From an uncultured Ruminococcus sp. (GTDB taxonomy: Bacteria; Bacillota; Clostridia; Oscillospirales; Ruminococcaceae), in the NCBI RefSeq assembly GCF_947301925.1, contig NZ_CAMYUE010000021.1, forward strand, positions 1-42,531: a stretch of 42,531 bases of DNA, read 5' to 3'. Each line of letters opens with the position of its first letter. Positions within the stretch are counted from its first letter, which is position 1. Shown one piece after another: positions 8,253 to 17,036 of the stretch. The position numbers and the translations under genes are program-made. The notes beneath the pieces were generated by a model that searched no databases, had not been told where the DNA came from, and was given only the letters and a program-made list of their open reading frames with translations.

Positions 8253-9470
8253 TCATGCCAGCTTGACTACAAGGGTGACGCTGAAGCAGTCATCTTTTAT
8301 ACCGGCATAGATCTCGCCGCCCATGAGACTCATGAGCTTTTTGCATATGAACAGGCCGAGACCGTTGCCGCGGATATTCTCCGCATTGCTGCCGCGTTGG
8401 AAGCTGTCGAATATCTGGGGCAGCTCCTTGGCTTCGAGGGTACAGCCTGTATTTGACACGGTTATGAGCTCGCAGCCGTCCATTTTATCGAACCCCAGCT
8501 CTATGCGTCTGCCGTCGCCGTACTTTATGGCGTTCTCAACAAGGTTCTGTACGCACTCTCCGAGCCTGTCGGGATCGCAGGAGAGGATACAGTCGTCGAA
8601 GTCTCCGATGACGAATTCAGTTCCCGTCATAGCCAGCTGAGGAGCATATCTTGCGCTGATCTTTTCTATGATAACGCTCATGAAGACCTCCTGCTGATTT
8701 GCTTCAAAGTTCATGAAGTCCTCGCTTGCGGCGCGGGTTATCTCGCTGACGAAGCTCTCGATCTCATCGGCGCGGCTGTTTATGCTCTCGGCAGCTGCGC
8801 GGCGCTTTTCCTCGTCCTTGTAAAGGCCCTTTGCCAGAGCCTTTGCGTTGAGCTTTATAGCCGACAGGGGAGTTTTTATATCATGGGAGAGTGAAAGCAG
8901 AAGCAGCTTTTTTTCCTTCTGCATGGTAAGCTCTTTTTTGCGGCTGCCCTCTATGTTCTCGCGGAGCATATTTACGCTCCAGGTGAATTTGCCGAAGAAG
9001 CGGCTCTTTTCCTCGGGTATGGGAACTGCCAGATTTCCCTTTGCAAGCTCCCGGGGAACGTCCTTCAGCCTGCCGAAGGGGGCGATGATACACTTGTATA
9101 TATAGCGGAGCAGTATTACTATCATCAGGAATACAGCTGCAAAGATACAGTTTATCAGGAGCAGGCCGCGGCTTGGGTCCTCTTTGGAATACTCTGCGCG
9201 GTACAGTTTCCCGCCTGCCTCTATTATTACATAGTGCTCGTCGGAGACATACAGCGGACCGTCCTCCTCGGTGAATACTCCCGTGATATGAGGATAGCCG
9301 CTAAGGTCAAAGCTGCCTGTATCAGCGATATCGTCCGCAAGCCTCTTTGCCTCCACGCGGTAAAGTCCCTCTTCGTCCCTGCTGCTTTTCAGCATGAATA
9401 TATTCATTACGGCTGCCAGAATCAGAAAAACGGCCGTAACAGCGATACAAAGTCTGCGGAAAGCTTTCAT
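8253..9470 (-). CDS. Membrane sensor histidine kinase (partner of the 9467-10129 regulator)
   Basis: This 405-aa kinase has two membrane segments (~7-27 and ~100-122) flanking a ~75-residue extracellular sensor. A HAMP-like linker follows, then the dimerisation/phosphoacceptor helix LSLSHDIKTPLSAIK with H196. The ATPase domain has an N-box (LVENAIKYGDG), SNTGC near the G1 box, an F-box (FDSFQRG) and GNGLGLFICK. It autophosphorylates and passes phosphate to the adjacent OmpR-type regulator. Its start overlaps the regulator stop as ATGA (9467-9470), so translation is coupled. Location beside an FtsX-type ABC exporter suggests sensing of cell-envelope or antimicrobial-peptide stress. Confidence 0.92.
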   Translation of the reverse strand: MKAFRRLCIAVTAVFLILAAVMNIFMLKSSRDEEGLYRVEAKRLADDIADTGSFDLSGYPHITGVFTEEDGPLYVSDEHYVIIEAGGKLYRAEYSKEDPSRGLLLINCIFAAVFLMIVILLRYIYKCIIAPFGRLKDVPRELAKGNLAVPIPEEKSRFFGKFTWSVNMLRENIEGSRKKELTMQKEKKLLLLSLSHDIKTPLSAIKLNAKALAKGLYKDEEKRRAAAESINSRADEIESFVSEITRAASEDFMNFEANQQEVFMSVIIEKISARYAPQLAMTGTEFVIGDFDDCILSCDPDRLGECVQNLVENAIKYGDGRRIELGFDKMDGCELITVSNTGCTLEAKELPQIFDSFQRGSNAENIRGNGLGLFICKKLMSLMGGEIYAGIKDDCFSVTLVVKLA

Positions 9471-10129
9471 ACGAACTTATACCCCACTCCCCACACGGTC
9501 AGAAGCCTTTTTGCGTTCTTGGGATCGTCGCCCAGCTTCTGGCGCAGACGGTTGATATGCACATGGAGGGTCTGGAGCTCGGAATCGCTGTCGCTGCCCC
9601 ATACTGAATTGAAAAGGTACTCCTTTTTCAGTGCCTTCCCCTGATTCTCTATGAGTAGAGCAAGCAGGTCGAACTCCTTGGCAGGCAGCTCTGCCGCCTT
9701 GCCGTCTATGACAGCGGTGCGGTCGGCAAGATTGAGCACGACGCCGTTGGCGGAAATTGTCTCCATATGATAGCGGCGCTTGAATATGCCCTTTATTTTG
9801 GCGATAAGTATATCTATATCATAGGGCTTTTCGATGTAATCGTCGGCACCGAGGCTCAGGCCGCTGAGCTTGTCCTCCTTCTCCGTTCTGGCGCTTACTA
9901 TGAGTATGGGAGTGTCGGCGTTCTCGCGTAGCTTCGAGCATACCGCGAAGCCGTTGACGTCGGGGAGGTTTATATCCAGCACCACCAGCTTTGCGCCGTA
10001 GCGCTCAAAGAGCTGGAGGGCGCGTTCTCCGCTGTCCACAGCAGTTACAGTATAGTTTTCGGCGCGGAGAAAGTCAGTGAGGAGCTCCGCAAGCTCCTTG
10101 TCGTCCTCTACAATAAGAATATCTGCCAT
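9467..10129 (-). CDS. OmpR/PhoB-family response regulator
   Basis: The 220-aa protein has an N-terminal receiver domain (IVEDDKELAELL acidic pair, phosphoacceptor Asp in VVLDINLPD, Thr/Ser and Lys switch residues in ILIVSA and IEKPYD). A C-terminal winged helix follows (LLALLIENQGKAL, VHINRLRQKLGDD, VWGVGYKFV). It probably controls the upstream ABC genes. A separate promoter lies between it and the ATPase gene, so regulator and kinase can be made without the transporter. GTTAA direct repeats in front of the permease gene are its likely target (inference). Confidence 0.93.
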   Translation of the reverse strand: MADILIVEDDKELAELLTDFLRAENYTVTAVDSGERALQLFERYGAKLVVLDINLPDVNGFAVCSKLRENADTPILIVSARTEKEDKLSGLSLGADDYIEKPYDIDILIAKIKGIFKRRYHMETISANGVVLNLADRTAVIDGKAAELPAKEFDLLALLIENQGKALKKEYLFNSVWGSDSDSELQTLHVHINRLRQKLGDDPKNAKRLLTVWGVGYKFV

Positions 10130-10148
10130 AAGATCACCACCTGTATCA

Positions 10149-10177
10149 ATTGTACCATATATCCCTCATCAAAGCAA
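10149..10177 (-). promoter_or_regulatory. Promoter for the response regulator/kinase pair
   Basis: On the minus strand TTGCTT (10177-10172) and TACAAT (10154-10149) are 17 bp apart, ~20 bp before the regulator start. This suggests constitutive low expression of the sensor pair, independent of the transporter genes. Confidence 0.6.
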
Positions 10178-10199
10178 GGGGCAGATGAAGTTCTGCCCC
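10178..10199. terminator. Hairpin between the ABC ATPase gene and the regulator gene
   Basis: GGGGCAG (10178-10184) pairs with CTGCCCC (10193-10199). The clear T-run (GTTGTTTTTTG) is on the plus side; on the minus strand, the direction of the flanking genes, only TTGCTTTG follows. It may partly attenuate read-through from the ABC genes. Confidence 0.5.
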
Positions 10200-10212
10200 G
10201 TTGTTTTTTGTA

Positions 10213-10983
10213 TCACCAGCCCTGTTCCATGAGCCAGTTGTTCAGTGATCTCTCCCTGTCGCGGAGATTGTTCACGCTGCTGTCGAAGTGTCCCATTTCC
10301 TTTTCGCCTGCGATGCGTCCGTCAACTATGTAAAGCACTCTGCTGCATTTTGCTGCGACCTTGGGATCGTGGGTGACGCACATGATGGTAGTGCCATCGC
10401 GGTTGAGTGAGAGCAGCTCGTTCATTACCTCGTCGGAGCTTGAACGGTTAAGAGCTCCCGTGGGCTCGTCGGCGAATATCATCTTCGGCGAGTTTATCAT
10501 GCTGCGGCAGATGCAGGCTCTCTGGAGCTGTCCTCCGGAGACCTCGTTGATATCGTTGCCGCCCACATCGTCTATGCCCAGCCTGTGCATGAGAGCACGT
10601 CCGCGCTCAACTGTCTGTCTGCGCTCCTCGTTGTTCTTCTTTGACTTCAGTGCGGGAAGGATTATATTGTCCAGCACCGAAAGGTTCTTCATCATGTACA
10701 TCTGCTGGAAGATAAATCCCATCTCGTCCAGTCTGAGCCTTGCGAGCTCCTTGTCCTTCAGCTTTGCAGTGCTTTTCCCGTTGAATGTGACCTCCCCCGA
10801 AGTTGCTCTGTCCATGCCCGAAACGCAGTAGAGCAGAGTGCTCTTGCCCGAGCCCGAAGGCCCCATTACTGCCAGCATCTCTCCCTCCTCAACGGAGAGA
10901 TCGATGTTCTTCAGCACGTTGTTCTGTCTTTTGTTGACGATATAGGTCTTGCAGAGACCCTTTGTCTGTAATACCGTATTCAT
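10213..10983 (-). CDS. ABC transporter ATPase (FtsE/LolD/BceA type)
   Basis: The 256-aa ATPase begins after GGAGGAATTAAT. It has Walker A (GPSGSGKST), Q-loop (FIFQQMYMM), ABC signature (VSGGQLQRA), Walker B (MIFADEPTGAL) and H-switch (VTHD). The family energises FtsX-fold permeases, which act on substrates at the membrane surface rather than pumping through a channel. It lies 33 bp after the permease gene, and a two-component system follows. This arrangement is typical of Firmicutes modules for bacitracin, lantibiotic or host-peptide resistance; the actual ligand is not visible. Confidence 0.93.
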   Translation of the reverse strand: MNTVLQTKGLCKTYIVNKRQNNVLKNIDLSVEEGEMLAVMGPSGSGKSTLLYCVSGMDRATSGEVTFNGKSTAKLKDKELARLRLDEMGFIFQQMYMMKNLSVLDNIILPALKSKKNNEERRQTVERGRALMHRLGIDDVGGNDINEVSGGQLQRACICRSMINSPKMIFADEPTGALNRSSSDEVMNELLSLNRDGTTIMCVTHDPKVAAKCSRVLYIVDGRIAGEKEMGHFDSSVNNLRDRERSLNNWLMEQGW

Positions 10984-11016
10984 ATTAATTCCTCCATATA
11001 TCCTTGTAAATGAGCT

Positions 11017-13365
11017 TTATTCTATGCTTGCCGTATCGGAAGCCTTGATGGTCTTTGTGTAGAGGGCTGTCAGGAACGAGCCTATCACCGTTATGCCTAT
11101 TAGTACCAGCGGACACACGATGAATACATCAACGGGATCCACAGCGCATTTTATATCCGAGACATCACCTATCATGCTGCATATATAGTTCATGAGCGCG
11201 TTGCCTATAGGCATCAGCACAGCCAGCGAGATAATGCAGGCCAGCACTGATACGATAACGAAGCGAAGGGCGTGCTGTGTGACGATAGAGCGGTTCGATA
11301 TTCCTACAGCTTTCATAAGTGCGATCTCGCTCTTTTCCTTTGATATGAACGAGCGCTCCATGAGTATCACTATCATGGCCGTAACTATTACGGTGAGTAT
11401 CATCATCATCAGCTTTATTGCGGCGAGAGTATCCGACATCTGTGTACAGTATTCTATCATATCCACGGTGTTGAATACCTTGTCGCTGTCTATGGCCTTC
11501 TTTATTATCTCGATATTCTTGTCGACCGTTGCCTGATCGGGATCACCGTCAAAGATCACCTGTATTCCGACTGTACTGATACTGTCGTTTTTGACGAGAT
11601 CAAGGTCAGGGTGTACCTGTACTGCATGGCCGCTTCCCTGGAAGGTGTAGAACTTGCCGGTTATCAGGAACTCGTACTCCTTGTCGCCGATAACAGTTTT
11701 TATCCTGTCGCCTATACCGACTCCCAGATCCTCCATTGCGTAGCCCGTCATAGCTATCTCGTCGGTCTTTCTCGGAGCGTAGCCCTCGCTGCATCTGAAC
11801 AGGTCGTTTTTCTCGCCCTTTGTGACAAAGAACCAGAGATTAGCCTTTTTGTCCTTATAGGTCGCTTCGTATACGGTTCCGAAGCACGTGCTGCACTTGC
11901 CGGGGATACCGTTGTCGCTGAGCATTTTTTCGGCCCTGTCAAGAATGGTATCGTAACTGCCGAAGTCATCTAAAAGCTCTCTGTAATAATCTATATCGGC
12001 GATATGCGCGTCGCTTGATGGTACGTCAAACAGCCAGAGTATCTTTTCACTTTTCAGAGTCAGTGAGAATACCGACATCAGCGTCATCATCAGCATACAC
12101 AGAGTGAATATCAGAGTGATCACTGCGAACCTCTTGGGGGCGCTCAGTACATCGTTAAGGGACATGAAGGCTGTTGAGGGGAGCTTTGAGCATCCCAGGT
12201 GCATAAAGCTCTTCTTTTTGAAGCGCTCGCCTGTCTGGCCGTTCCTTACAGCGTCTATGGGAGAGAGCTTCTTGATCCTGCGTGTGCAGCCGTAGCAGAA
12301 CAGCAGTATGATAACTACAACTGCGACGGAGCTTACAGCGCCCATGAGAATGCTGTTCTCGCTTGCCAGCACCATGTTCTTGGTGACGTTTTTCATCATC
12401 ATACGGCTCATTGGTACAGAGCAGAAGAAGCCGATGAAAGCTCCCACGGCCGCTATGGCAAGGTACTTTACTATGTACAGGCTCCGTATGCTGCCGTTGC
12501 CTATTCCCACAGCCTTCATCACGCCTATTTCGCGGAACTCCTCGCTGATGGTGAAGCCGATGGTGAAACGGAGAACCACGAATACCGTTACCAGCAGAAC
12601 TATGCTTATGGCCAGCATGATATACGCTGAGAGCATATCGTACAGGTAGAGCGATTTGTGCTCCTCCCTTGTGGTGAGATAGGTGGTGTCCTTTGCGATA
12701 GCGCGTACATCGTCAGGGTCGGAGACGTTTATGTAAAGACTTCTTACTTTGAAATTTTCAAGCTTCGGCTCTCTGCTGATATACTCATAATCATCTTCGT
12801 TCATGAGTATGTAGGGCGACGAGCTGTCGTCATTGCCGGACAGCGGGTTCTTGAAGCGGCCCATGTACTTCAGGGGGAGTCTGCTTTCTCCCACATTCAG
12901 CTCGAATTCGTCTCCCACGGAGATGTCCAGCTTCTGCAAGAAGGGCGCTGTTGCATAGAAGCAGCCCTTGGGGACGCTTTTTATCAGTCTGTCGTTTTCG
13001 TCAAAGTATTTTACGGCCATGTCCCTGGCGGAGACAAGGTAGGGCGGATTGATGAAGTTATCCATTTTCCTGCCCTTGTAGCTGAGATCCTTCGACGATA
13101 CGAGGCAGATAGCGTCTGATGACTTTACACTGCTTACCGAGGGCAGTGCCCTGACCTTATCCTCAAAATCGTCTCCCGGCTGAATGTTGGCTGTCATGTC
13201 GGGGACCTCTGCCTTGTCGAAATAGCTTTCGATACCGCCTGTTACGGCGGCGATGTTGTTTATGCTTGCCGCTGCGAACATGGAACACATTATCACGAAC
13301 AGCAGCAGGATCGCGTTCATGGTCTTTTTCCGCTTCAGATCCTTTTTCAGCATATTCAGTATCAT
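11017..13365 (-). CDS. FtsX-family ABC permease with two FtsX domains
   Basis: I chose ATG 13365 (Met3 of the longest frame) because AGAAGGA then sits 5 bases away; with ATG 13371 it would abut the start. The 782-aa protein has an N-terminal membrane helix and a large extracellular domain (~40-240). A first FtsX domain follows (~245-370, with FREIGVMKAVGIG), then a second extracellular domain (~430-640) and a second FtsX domain (~650-775, with KSEIALMKAVGIS). The duplicated E-I-x-x-M-K-A-V-G-I coupling motif is the hallmark that contacts the ATPase. The architecture resembles MacB/BceB-type exporters that remove peptides from the membrane face. Confidence 0.92.
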   Translation of the reverse strand: MILNMLKKDLKRKKTMNAILLLFVIMCSMFAAASINNIAAVTGGIESYFDKAEVPDMTANIQPGDDFEDKVRALPSVSSVKSSDAICLVSSKDLSYKGRKMDNFINPPYLVSARDMAVKYFDENDRLIKSVPKGCFYATAPFLQKLDISVGDEFELNVGESRLPLKYMGRFKNPLSGNDDSSSPYILMNEDDYEYISREPKLENFKVRSLYINVSDPDDVRAIAKDTTYLTTREEHKSLYLYDMLSAYIMLAISIVLLVTVFVVLRFTIGFTISEEFREIGVMKAVGIGNGSIRSLYIVKYLAIAAVGAFIGFFCSVPMSRMMMKNVTKNMVLASENSILMGAVSSVAVVVIILLFCYGCTRRIKKLSPIDAVRNGQTGERFKKKSFMHLGCSKLPSTAFMSLNDVLSAPKRFAVITLIFTLCMLMMTLMSVFSLTLKSEKILWLFDVPSSDAHIADIDYYRELLDDFGSYDTILDRAEKMLSDNGIPGKCSTCFGTVYEATYKDKKANLWFFVTKGEKNDLFRCSEGYAPRKTDEIAMTGYAMEDLGVGIGDRIKTVIGDKEYEFLITGKFYTFQGSGHAVQVHPDLDLVKNDSISTVGIQVIFDGDPDQATVDKNIEIIKKAIDSDKVFNTVDMIEYCTQMSDTLAAIKLMMMILTVIVTAMIVILMERSFISKEKSEIALMKAVGISNRSIVTQHALRFVIVSVLACIISLAVLMPIGNALMNYICSMIGDVSDIKCAVDPVDVFIVCPLVLIGITVIGSFLTALYTKTIKASDTASIE

Positions 13366-13418
13366 ATCCATCCTTCTTTCTTTCCTTCTTTTGGAGCTCC
13401 TATCCTTGGTGTGATATG

Positions 13419-13452
13419 ATTATAGCACGGAAATTCTTAACAAGTCTTTAAC
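13419..13452 (-). promoter_or_regulatory. Promoter and GTTAA-N6-GTTAA operator of the FtsX-type ABC operon
   Basis: On the minus strand GTTAAA (13452-13447) and GTTAAG (13441-13436) form a GTTAA-N6-GTTAA direct repeat, period 11 bp. A TATAAT -10 (13424-13419) follows. There is no good -35, and the repeat covers that region, as expected for activation by an OmpR-family regulator. The spacing equals the published SaeR consensus of Staphylococcus aureus; use by the local regulator is inference. Confidence 0.65.
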
Positions 13453-13531
13453 TTTTGATCTCTGCTGATATTTCACGGTATACAGGGAACAGATCCCTTA
13501 TCTGTGCATTGTGTGATGCGTGCTGAAAACA

Positions 13532-13558
13532 AAAAGTCCCCGCATCGCGGGGACTTTT
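13532..13558 (-). terminator. Terminator of the dockerin protein gene
   Basis: A 12-bp perfect stem, AAAAGTCCCCGC / GCGGGGACTTTT with a 3-nt loop, is followed on the minus strand by a T-rich run. It belongs to the AGTCCCCGC hairpin family also seen at 17001, 40242, 40953 and 42395. Confidence 0.85.
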
Positions 13559-13576
13559 AAAATATGTCCTGTATTA

Positions 13577-15820
13577 TCAGCTGAGCTGGCTGCCGCCCCA
13601 TTCAACAACTGTGAAGCCCTTTCTCTCAAAGGTCTCAAGCTGCTGAGGCTGTATATCCACGGCATTTTCAAGAGGGATATATGTCATGAATATGCGGCAT
13701 ATGCTGTCGGGAGAGGGAGTGATGTCAAGCCTTGCCGAATCCGTATAGGCCTTGCCCTGGAAGGAGATGAGGTTATATCTGTTATGCTCCATTCTCGGCA
13801 GCCAGTATACGATGAATTCGTTCATTTCGTCCTCGGTAAGACCCATATATGTCAGCTTTTCCCTGAGGAAGCTCTCGGTATCGCTGCCTGCAACGCAGAA
13901 GCCCTTTGAGAGGTCGAATCTTGTGCGGCTGTTTACGCTGTCCCAGAAGAGGTATCTGTGATGCGTGCCGTCCGCCTTGTTAAGGAGGCGTCCGTCGGGA
14001 TAAGCTGTAACGTCCCAGCCGTTATTGTATCTGGGATATGTGGTGGAGAGCTCTGATTCTGTCAGCGTCAGCTCCACATGAACGTCGGTCTCCTCCTCGG
14101 GATAGAGGTATATAACAGGCTTGTCGATAGCAGGACTCATGAAAATAACATTCGGTTTTCCGTCGCAGTTTACTCTTACCCAGCCCTGCTTGCCGTTGGC
14201 CTCGGTAAATACCCAGTCATCTACCCCTTCGCTGAATCCGAGTTCATGTAATAAGGTCGATCCGTCAATAGTATCCAGTACCATATATTCTGTTCCGGGA
14301 CCTGCGTACAGGTTATGATCCTCTCCCGTTATGCGGAGAAGGGTGTAGCGGCTGGAGGGATATTCGGGAGATACCACAATTCCCAGCTTTTCTATCAGCT
14401 TGCGTCTCATAACGATCATGTCGAAGACGTCGATAACATTGTCGTGGCAGAAATCTGCGGACAGCCAGTTCGGGAGCTCGGTATCGGCATCACCTTTGAG
14501 CCAGTTCTGTAAGCTTACCAGATCGGCAATATTGAATTCACCGCTGCCGTTCAGATCTCCGTTGGGACACCATTTCATGAAGACGGTAACTTCCCTGCGG
14601 TCGGCTTCCTCGGCTGTGACCTTCATATCTTCAACATCATAACGGCCTGCCTGCGAGTCCATAGAGAAGGAATAGCTGCAATTGGGATCATAGGCATTGT
14701 TTAAGGTGATCGTACAGGGATTTGATGAGATATAATACATATCGCTGGTATAGGGTGCCTGCCTGCTGCTTTTCGTGAGTTCGGCACCTTTTCCCGAAAC
14801 ATCTACCGGTTCTTCCGTATCCGCGTCTATGAATGTGAAAACAGCGCTGGTCTTTCTGTTGGCGGACCAGTCGATGATCTCGGTGCAGTTGTTCTTTATC
14901 TCGAATTTGCCCTCTGAACTTACCTTTGGTTCCGTGTCGGAAAAGGATCTGCCTATCCTCCATGTTACGTCTGCCATACCGTCAGCTGCGGGCTTGTAGA
15001 TTATTACCGAAGGAGTAGCTCTGCCGGTACCCGGATCGAGAACAAAGGGAGAGCAGTCAGATTCCAGAAACTCCTCTATGGCTCCCTCGCCGCTCTGCTC
15101 CATTTTCAGTGAAGCGCCTACGGTATAGTTGATGTCTGCCCAGTAGGCGACATAGTTGTCATGAACTGAGATGATGCCGTATTCGTTCACGAAGCTGTTG
15201 TACTCGGGAACGCAGTCGGGCAGCCAGCGATACATATCGGTTTCAACGGTGGTGCCGTCATGGTTCTCAAAGGTAAAGACCTCGGTGACCTCGTATTTAT
15301 CGCCGTTTTTTTCATGCCATGTGACCGTCATATCGAGACCGTCCGGCACACGGAACATATCAACCTCGAACACATAACGTGATTCGTTCTCGGCATAGTT
15401 TTCAAAGAAGCTGTAGTTGTGGGAAGACAGTCCGAGACTGTCGCAGTACTCCTCGAATGCCATTGATGCCTCAAGATCTTCGGGGTCGGGGTTTTCGGGA
15501 ATGTCCAGCTCATAGTATTTCGTACCTTCACACACAGGGCTGTTGATCTCTGACGCACCTCCGGAGATACTGAATTCAATATCATCTTTCCGGTTGCTGC
15601 GGACAGGTCTTACCATACAGATATAGCCGTCTGACACAAAGCATTTGCCGTGCTCGTTGTAAAGCTTCATTGCGCTGATAAAATCCATTGGCGTCCAGTC
15701 GGGGAGTGTGCCTATGACAGAGTCATATGCGGTTTTATCGGCAGCTGCTTCCATCGGCGCAGGCGCCGCGGATAAAAGCATGATACCTGTTGTAAAAAGA
15801 GCGATAGTTTTTTTCTTCAT
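13577..15820 (-). CDS. Secreted multidomain dockerin protein with SH3-like and conserved C-terminal domain
   Basis: The start at 15820 follows GGAGGAACTGAA. The 747-aa protein has a signal peptide (~1-25), a ~390-aa N-terminal region and a type I dockerin (~421-475). The dockerin has two calcium loops (GDLNGSGEFNIADL and ADFCHDNVIDVFD). A bacterial SH3-like domain follows (~485-560; YAGPGTEYMVLDTI, GWVRV), then a ~180-aa C-terminal domain beginning KPVIYLYPEEETDVHVEL and ending FTVVEWGGSQLS. The N-terminal part matches that of the dockerin protein at 33612 (LPxWxPxxxxxA...NxHG, and ETDxYxxLPDC). Dockerins bind cohesins on scaffoldins, so it is probably part of an extracellular complex; no catalytic domain is recognised. 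The C-terminal region looks like a conserved module, but I cannot name its function. Confidence 0.88.
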   Translation of the reverse strand: MKKKTIALFTTGIMLLSAAPAPMEAAADKTAYDSVIGTLPDWTPMDFISAMKLYNEHGKCFVSDGYICMVRPVRSNRKDDIEFSISGGASEINSPVCEGTKYYELDIPENPDPEDLEASMAFEEYCDSLGLSSHNYSFFENYAENESRYVFEVDMFRVPDGLDMTVTWHEKNGDKYEVTEVFTFENHDGTTVETDMYRWLPDCVPEYNSFVNEYGIISVHDNYVAYWADINYTVGASLKMEQSGEGAIEEFLESDCSPFVLDPGTGRATPSVIIYKPAADGMADVTWRIGRSFSDTEPKVSSEGKFEIKNNCTEIIDWSANRKTSAVFTFIDADTEEPVDVSGKGAELTKSSRQAPYTSDMYYISSNPCTITLNNAYDPNCSYSFSMDSQAGRYDVEDMKVTAEEADRREVTVFMKWCPNGDLNGSGEFNIADLVSLQNWLKGDADTELPNWLSADFCHDNVIDVFDMIVMRRKLIEKLGIVVSPEYPSSRYTLLRITGEDHNLYAGPGTEYMVLDTIDGSTLLHELGFSEGVDDWVFTEANGKQGWVRVNCDGKPNVIFMSPAIDKPVIYLYPEEETDVHVELTLTESELSTTYPRYNNGWDVTAYPDGRLLNKADGTHHRYLFWDSVNSRTRFDLSKGFCVAGSDTESFLREKLTYMGLTEDEMNEFIVYWLPRMEHNRYNLISFQGKAYTDSARLDITPSPDSICRIFMTYIPLENAVDIQPQQLETFERKGFTVVEWGGSQLS

Positions 15821-15912
15821 TTCAGTTCCTCCATTCTGTTATCAGTTAAGTGTTTCCCCATTATCATGTCATAGGGGAGGATCGTTCACGCGGCATTTCT
15901 GCCATTATAATA

Positions 15913-15974
15913 ATGATAACACATAACAGATGGCTTTGTCAATGCAACTTACCCATGAAAAAGTGCAACTTACC
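15913..15974 (-). promoter_or_regulatory. Promoter of the dockerin gene with paired TGCAACTTACC repeats
   Basis: On the minus strand TTGACA (15942-15937) and TATCAT (15918-15913) are 18 bp apart. Immediately upstream of the -35 are two direct repeats written TGCAACTTACC on the plus strand (15943-15953 and 15964-15974), with a period of 21 bp. The same pair precedes the LRR/transglutaminase gene at 23028. A 21-bp period next to the -35 is the geometry of LytTR-type regulator sites. Confidence 0.7.
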
Positions 15975-15983
15975 GCCAAAAAT

Positions 15984-16010
15984 AAGCAGCTCACATCATG
16001 TGGGCTGCTT
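15984..16010. terminator. Terminator overlapping the end of the PAP2 gene
   Basis: A 13-bp stem (one G-U type mismatch) AAGCAGCTCACAT / ATGTGGGCTGCTT contains the stop codon of the PAP2 gene. T-rich sequence follows on both strands (TTTTTTG on plus, TTATTTTTGG on minus). Confidence 0.75.
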
Positions 16011-16910
16011 TTTTGATATGTGTAACTGTATTGCCGAGAATGCTATTGAGGACAGGACGCCTATAACAGCTCCTGCGGAGGTGTCGCTGAGATAATGTGC
16101 GCCGAGTATCATTCTTGTGACCATTATGACGATACCGAAAGCAAGTCCGCAGAAGAAAAGAGCGATATGCTTGTCCCTGAGCTTCGGGAAGAGCCATGTA
16201 AGCGAGGGCAGTATGCACATTGACAGCATACTGAAAATACTGTGGCCGCTGGGAAAGGATCGGAACTCGTCGGCGCCGATACCGTACTTTGCGGCGAGTT
16301 CCTCCGCACCTGCAAAGGGTCTGTACCACGGTACAAAGGTTATGTCCTCATATCCCAGTACAGCAGTGCGGTACCGCGGACGGTCGAAGGAGTTCTTCAG
16401 CAGCTCCATTGATATGTATGCGGCAAGCAACACGGAAAAAAGTCCCAGTATCCTCTTTGCGAGCAGCTTGTCCTCCGACTTTCCTGCTGCGTTATATCCT
16501 GCAAAGAACAATGGGTACATCAGTACCGCGCTCAGTATGATGATAACGGGAAGATTTCCCGTCACCGACGGGTATATGCTGCCCAGGTTGTTTGCGGAGG
16601 TCATGGAGCGGCTGCCGATATATCCTATGAATACTGTCCACAAAACGCAGACCGCGCACATTGACGCTCTGACGGGGCGGCTTTTGTCCGAGCTGAGCCC
16701 GCGCTGAAAAAGGGCTCCCCAGAAAAACACCTGCGCCGCATAGAAGGGATAGACGCCAAGGGTCGTTATCAGCTTGGCTAATGTGATATCGGGGGAGAAA
16801 AGAGCCTCCGCCGCAGCCCTGTCGCAGAAGGTACCTGCAATGAAGGCGGCGATGAAAAATACCAGTGCAGCAATGCTCAGCTTTATCTGAGCCGAATACT
16901 TCTTATCCAT
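15996..16910 (-). CDS. PAP2-family membrane phosphatase
   Basis: The start at 16910 follows AAGGAGACAAA. The 304-aa protein has about six to eight hydrophobic segments. The PAP2 signature is present: a divergent C1 motif (KNSFDRPR, shorter than K-x6-RP), C2 PSGH in FRSFPSGHSIFSM, and C3 TRMILGAHYLSD with the expected R, H and D. The family dephosphorylates undecaprenyl pyrophosphate or other lipid phosphates at the outer membrane face. In this envelope-rich neighbourhood recycling of lipid carrier is plausible, and some members give bacitracin resistance. It appears monocistronic. Confidence 0.85.
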   Translation of the reverse strand: MDKKYSAQIKLSIAALVFFIAAFIAGTFCDRAAAEALFSPDITLAKLITTLGVYPFYAAQVFFWGALFQRGLSSDKSRPVRASMCAVCVLWTVFIGYIGSRSMTSANNLGSIYPSVTGNLPVIIILSAVLMYPLFFAGYNAAGKSEDKLLAKRILGLFSVLLAAYISMELLKNSFDRPRYRTAVLGYEDITFVPWYRPFAGAEELAAKYGIGADEFRSFPSGHSIFSMLSMCILPSLTWLFPKLRDKHIALFFCGLAFGIVIMVTRMILGAHYLSDTSAGAVIGVLSSIAFSAIQLHISKKQPT

Positions 16911-17000
16911 TTTGTCTCCTTCGGAATTGTTATAAAGATCACAATAATATTATATCAGTATTCGGACAGTCAGTCAAGCTGTATCCGTTACGGCAAAGAA

Positions 17001-17022
17001 AGTCCCCGCAGCTGCGGGGACT
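17001..17022 (-). terminator. Terminator of the J-domain/VWA/ADSS-like operon
   Basis: AGTCCCCGC / GCGGGGACT with loop AGCT, 15 bp after the stop of the ADSS-like gene. On the minus strand it is followed by CTTTCTTT. Confidence 0.8.
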
Positions 17023-17036
17023 TATCCATGTATGCT

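Noticed and set aside
8253..13371. Calling the first module Sae or Bce
   Set aside because: Only the operator spacing resembles SaeR sites and only the permease class resembles BceB; kinase and regulator similarity cannot be ranked without a search.
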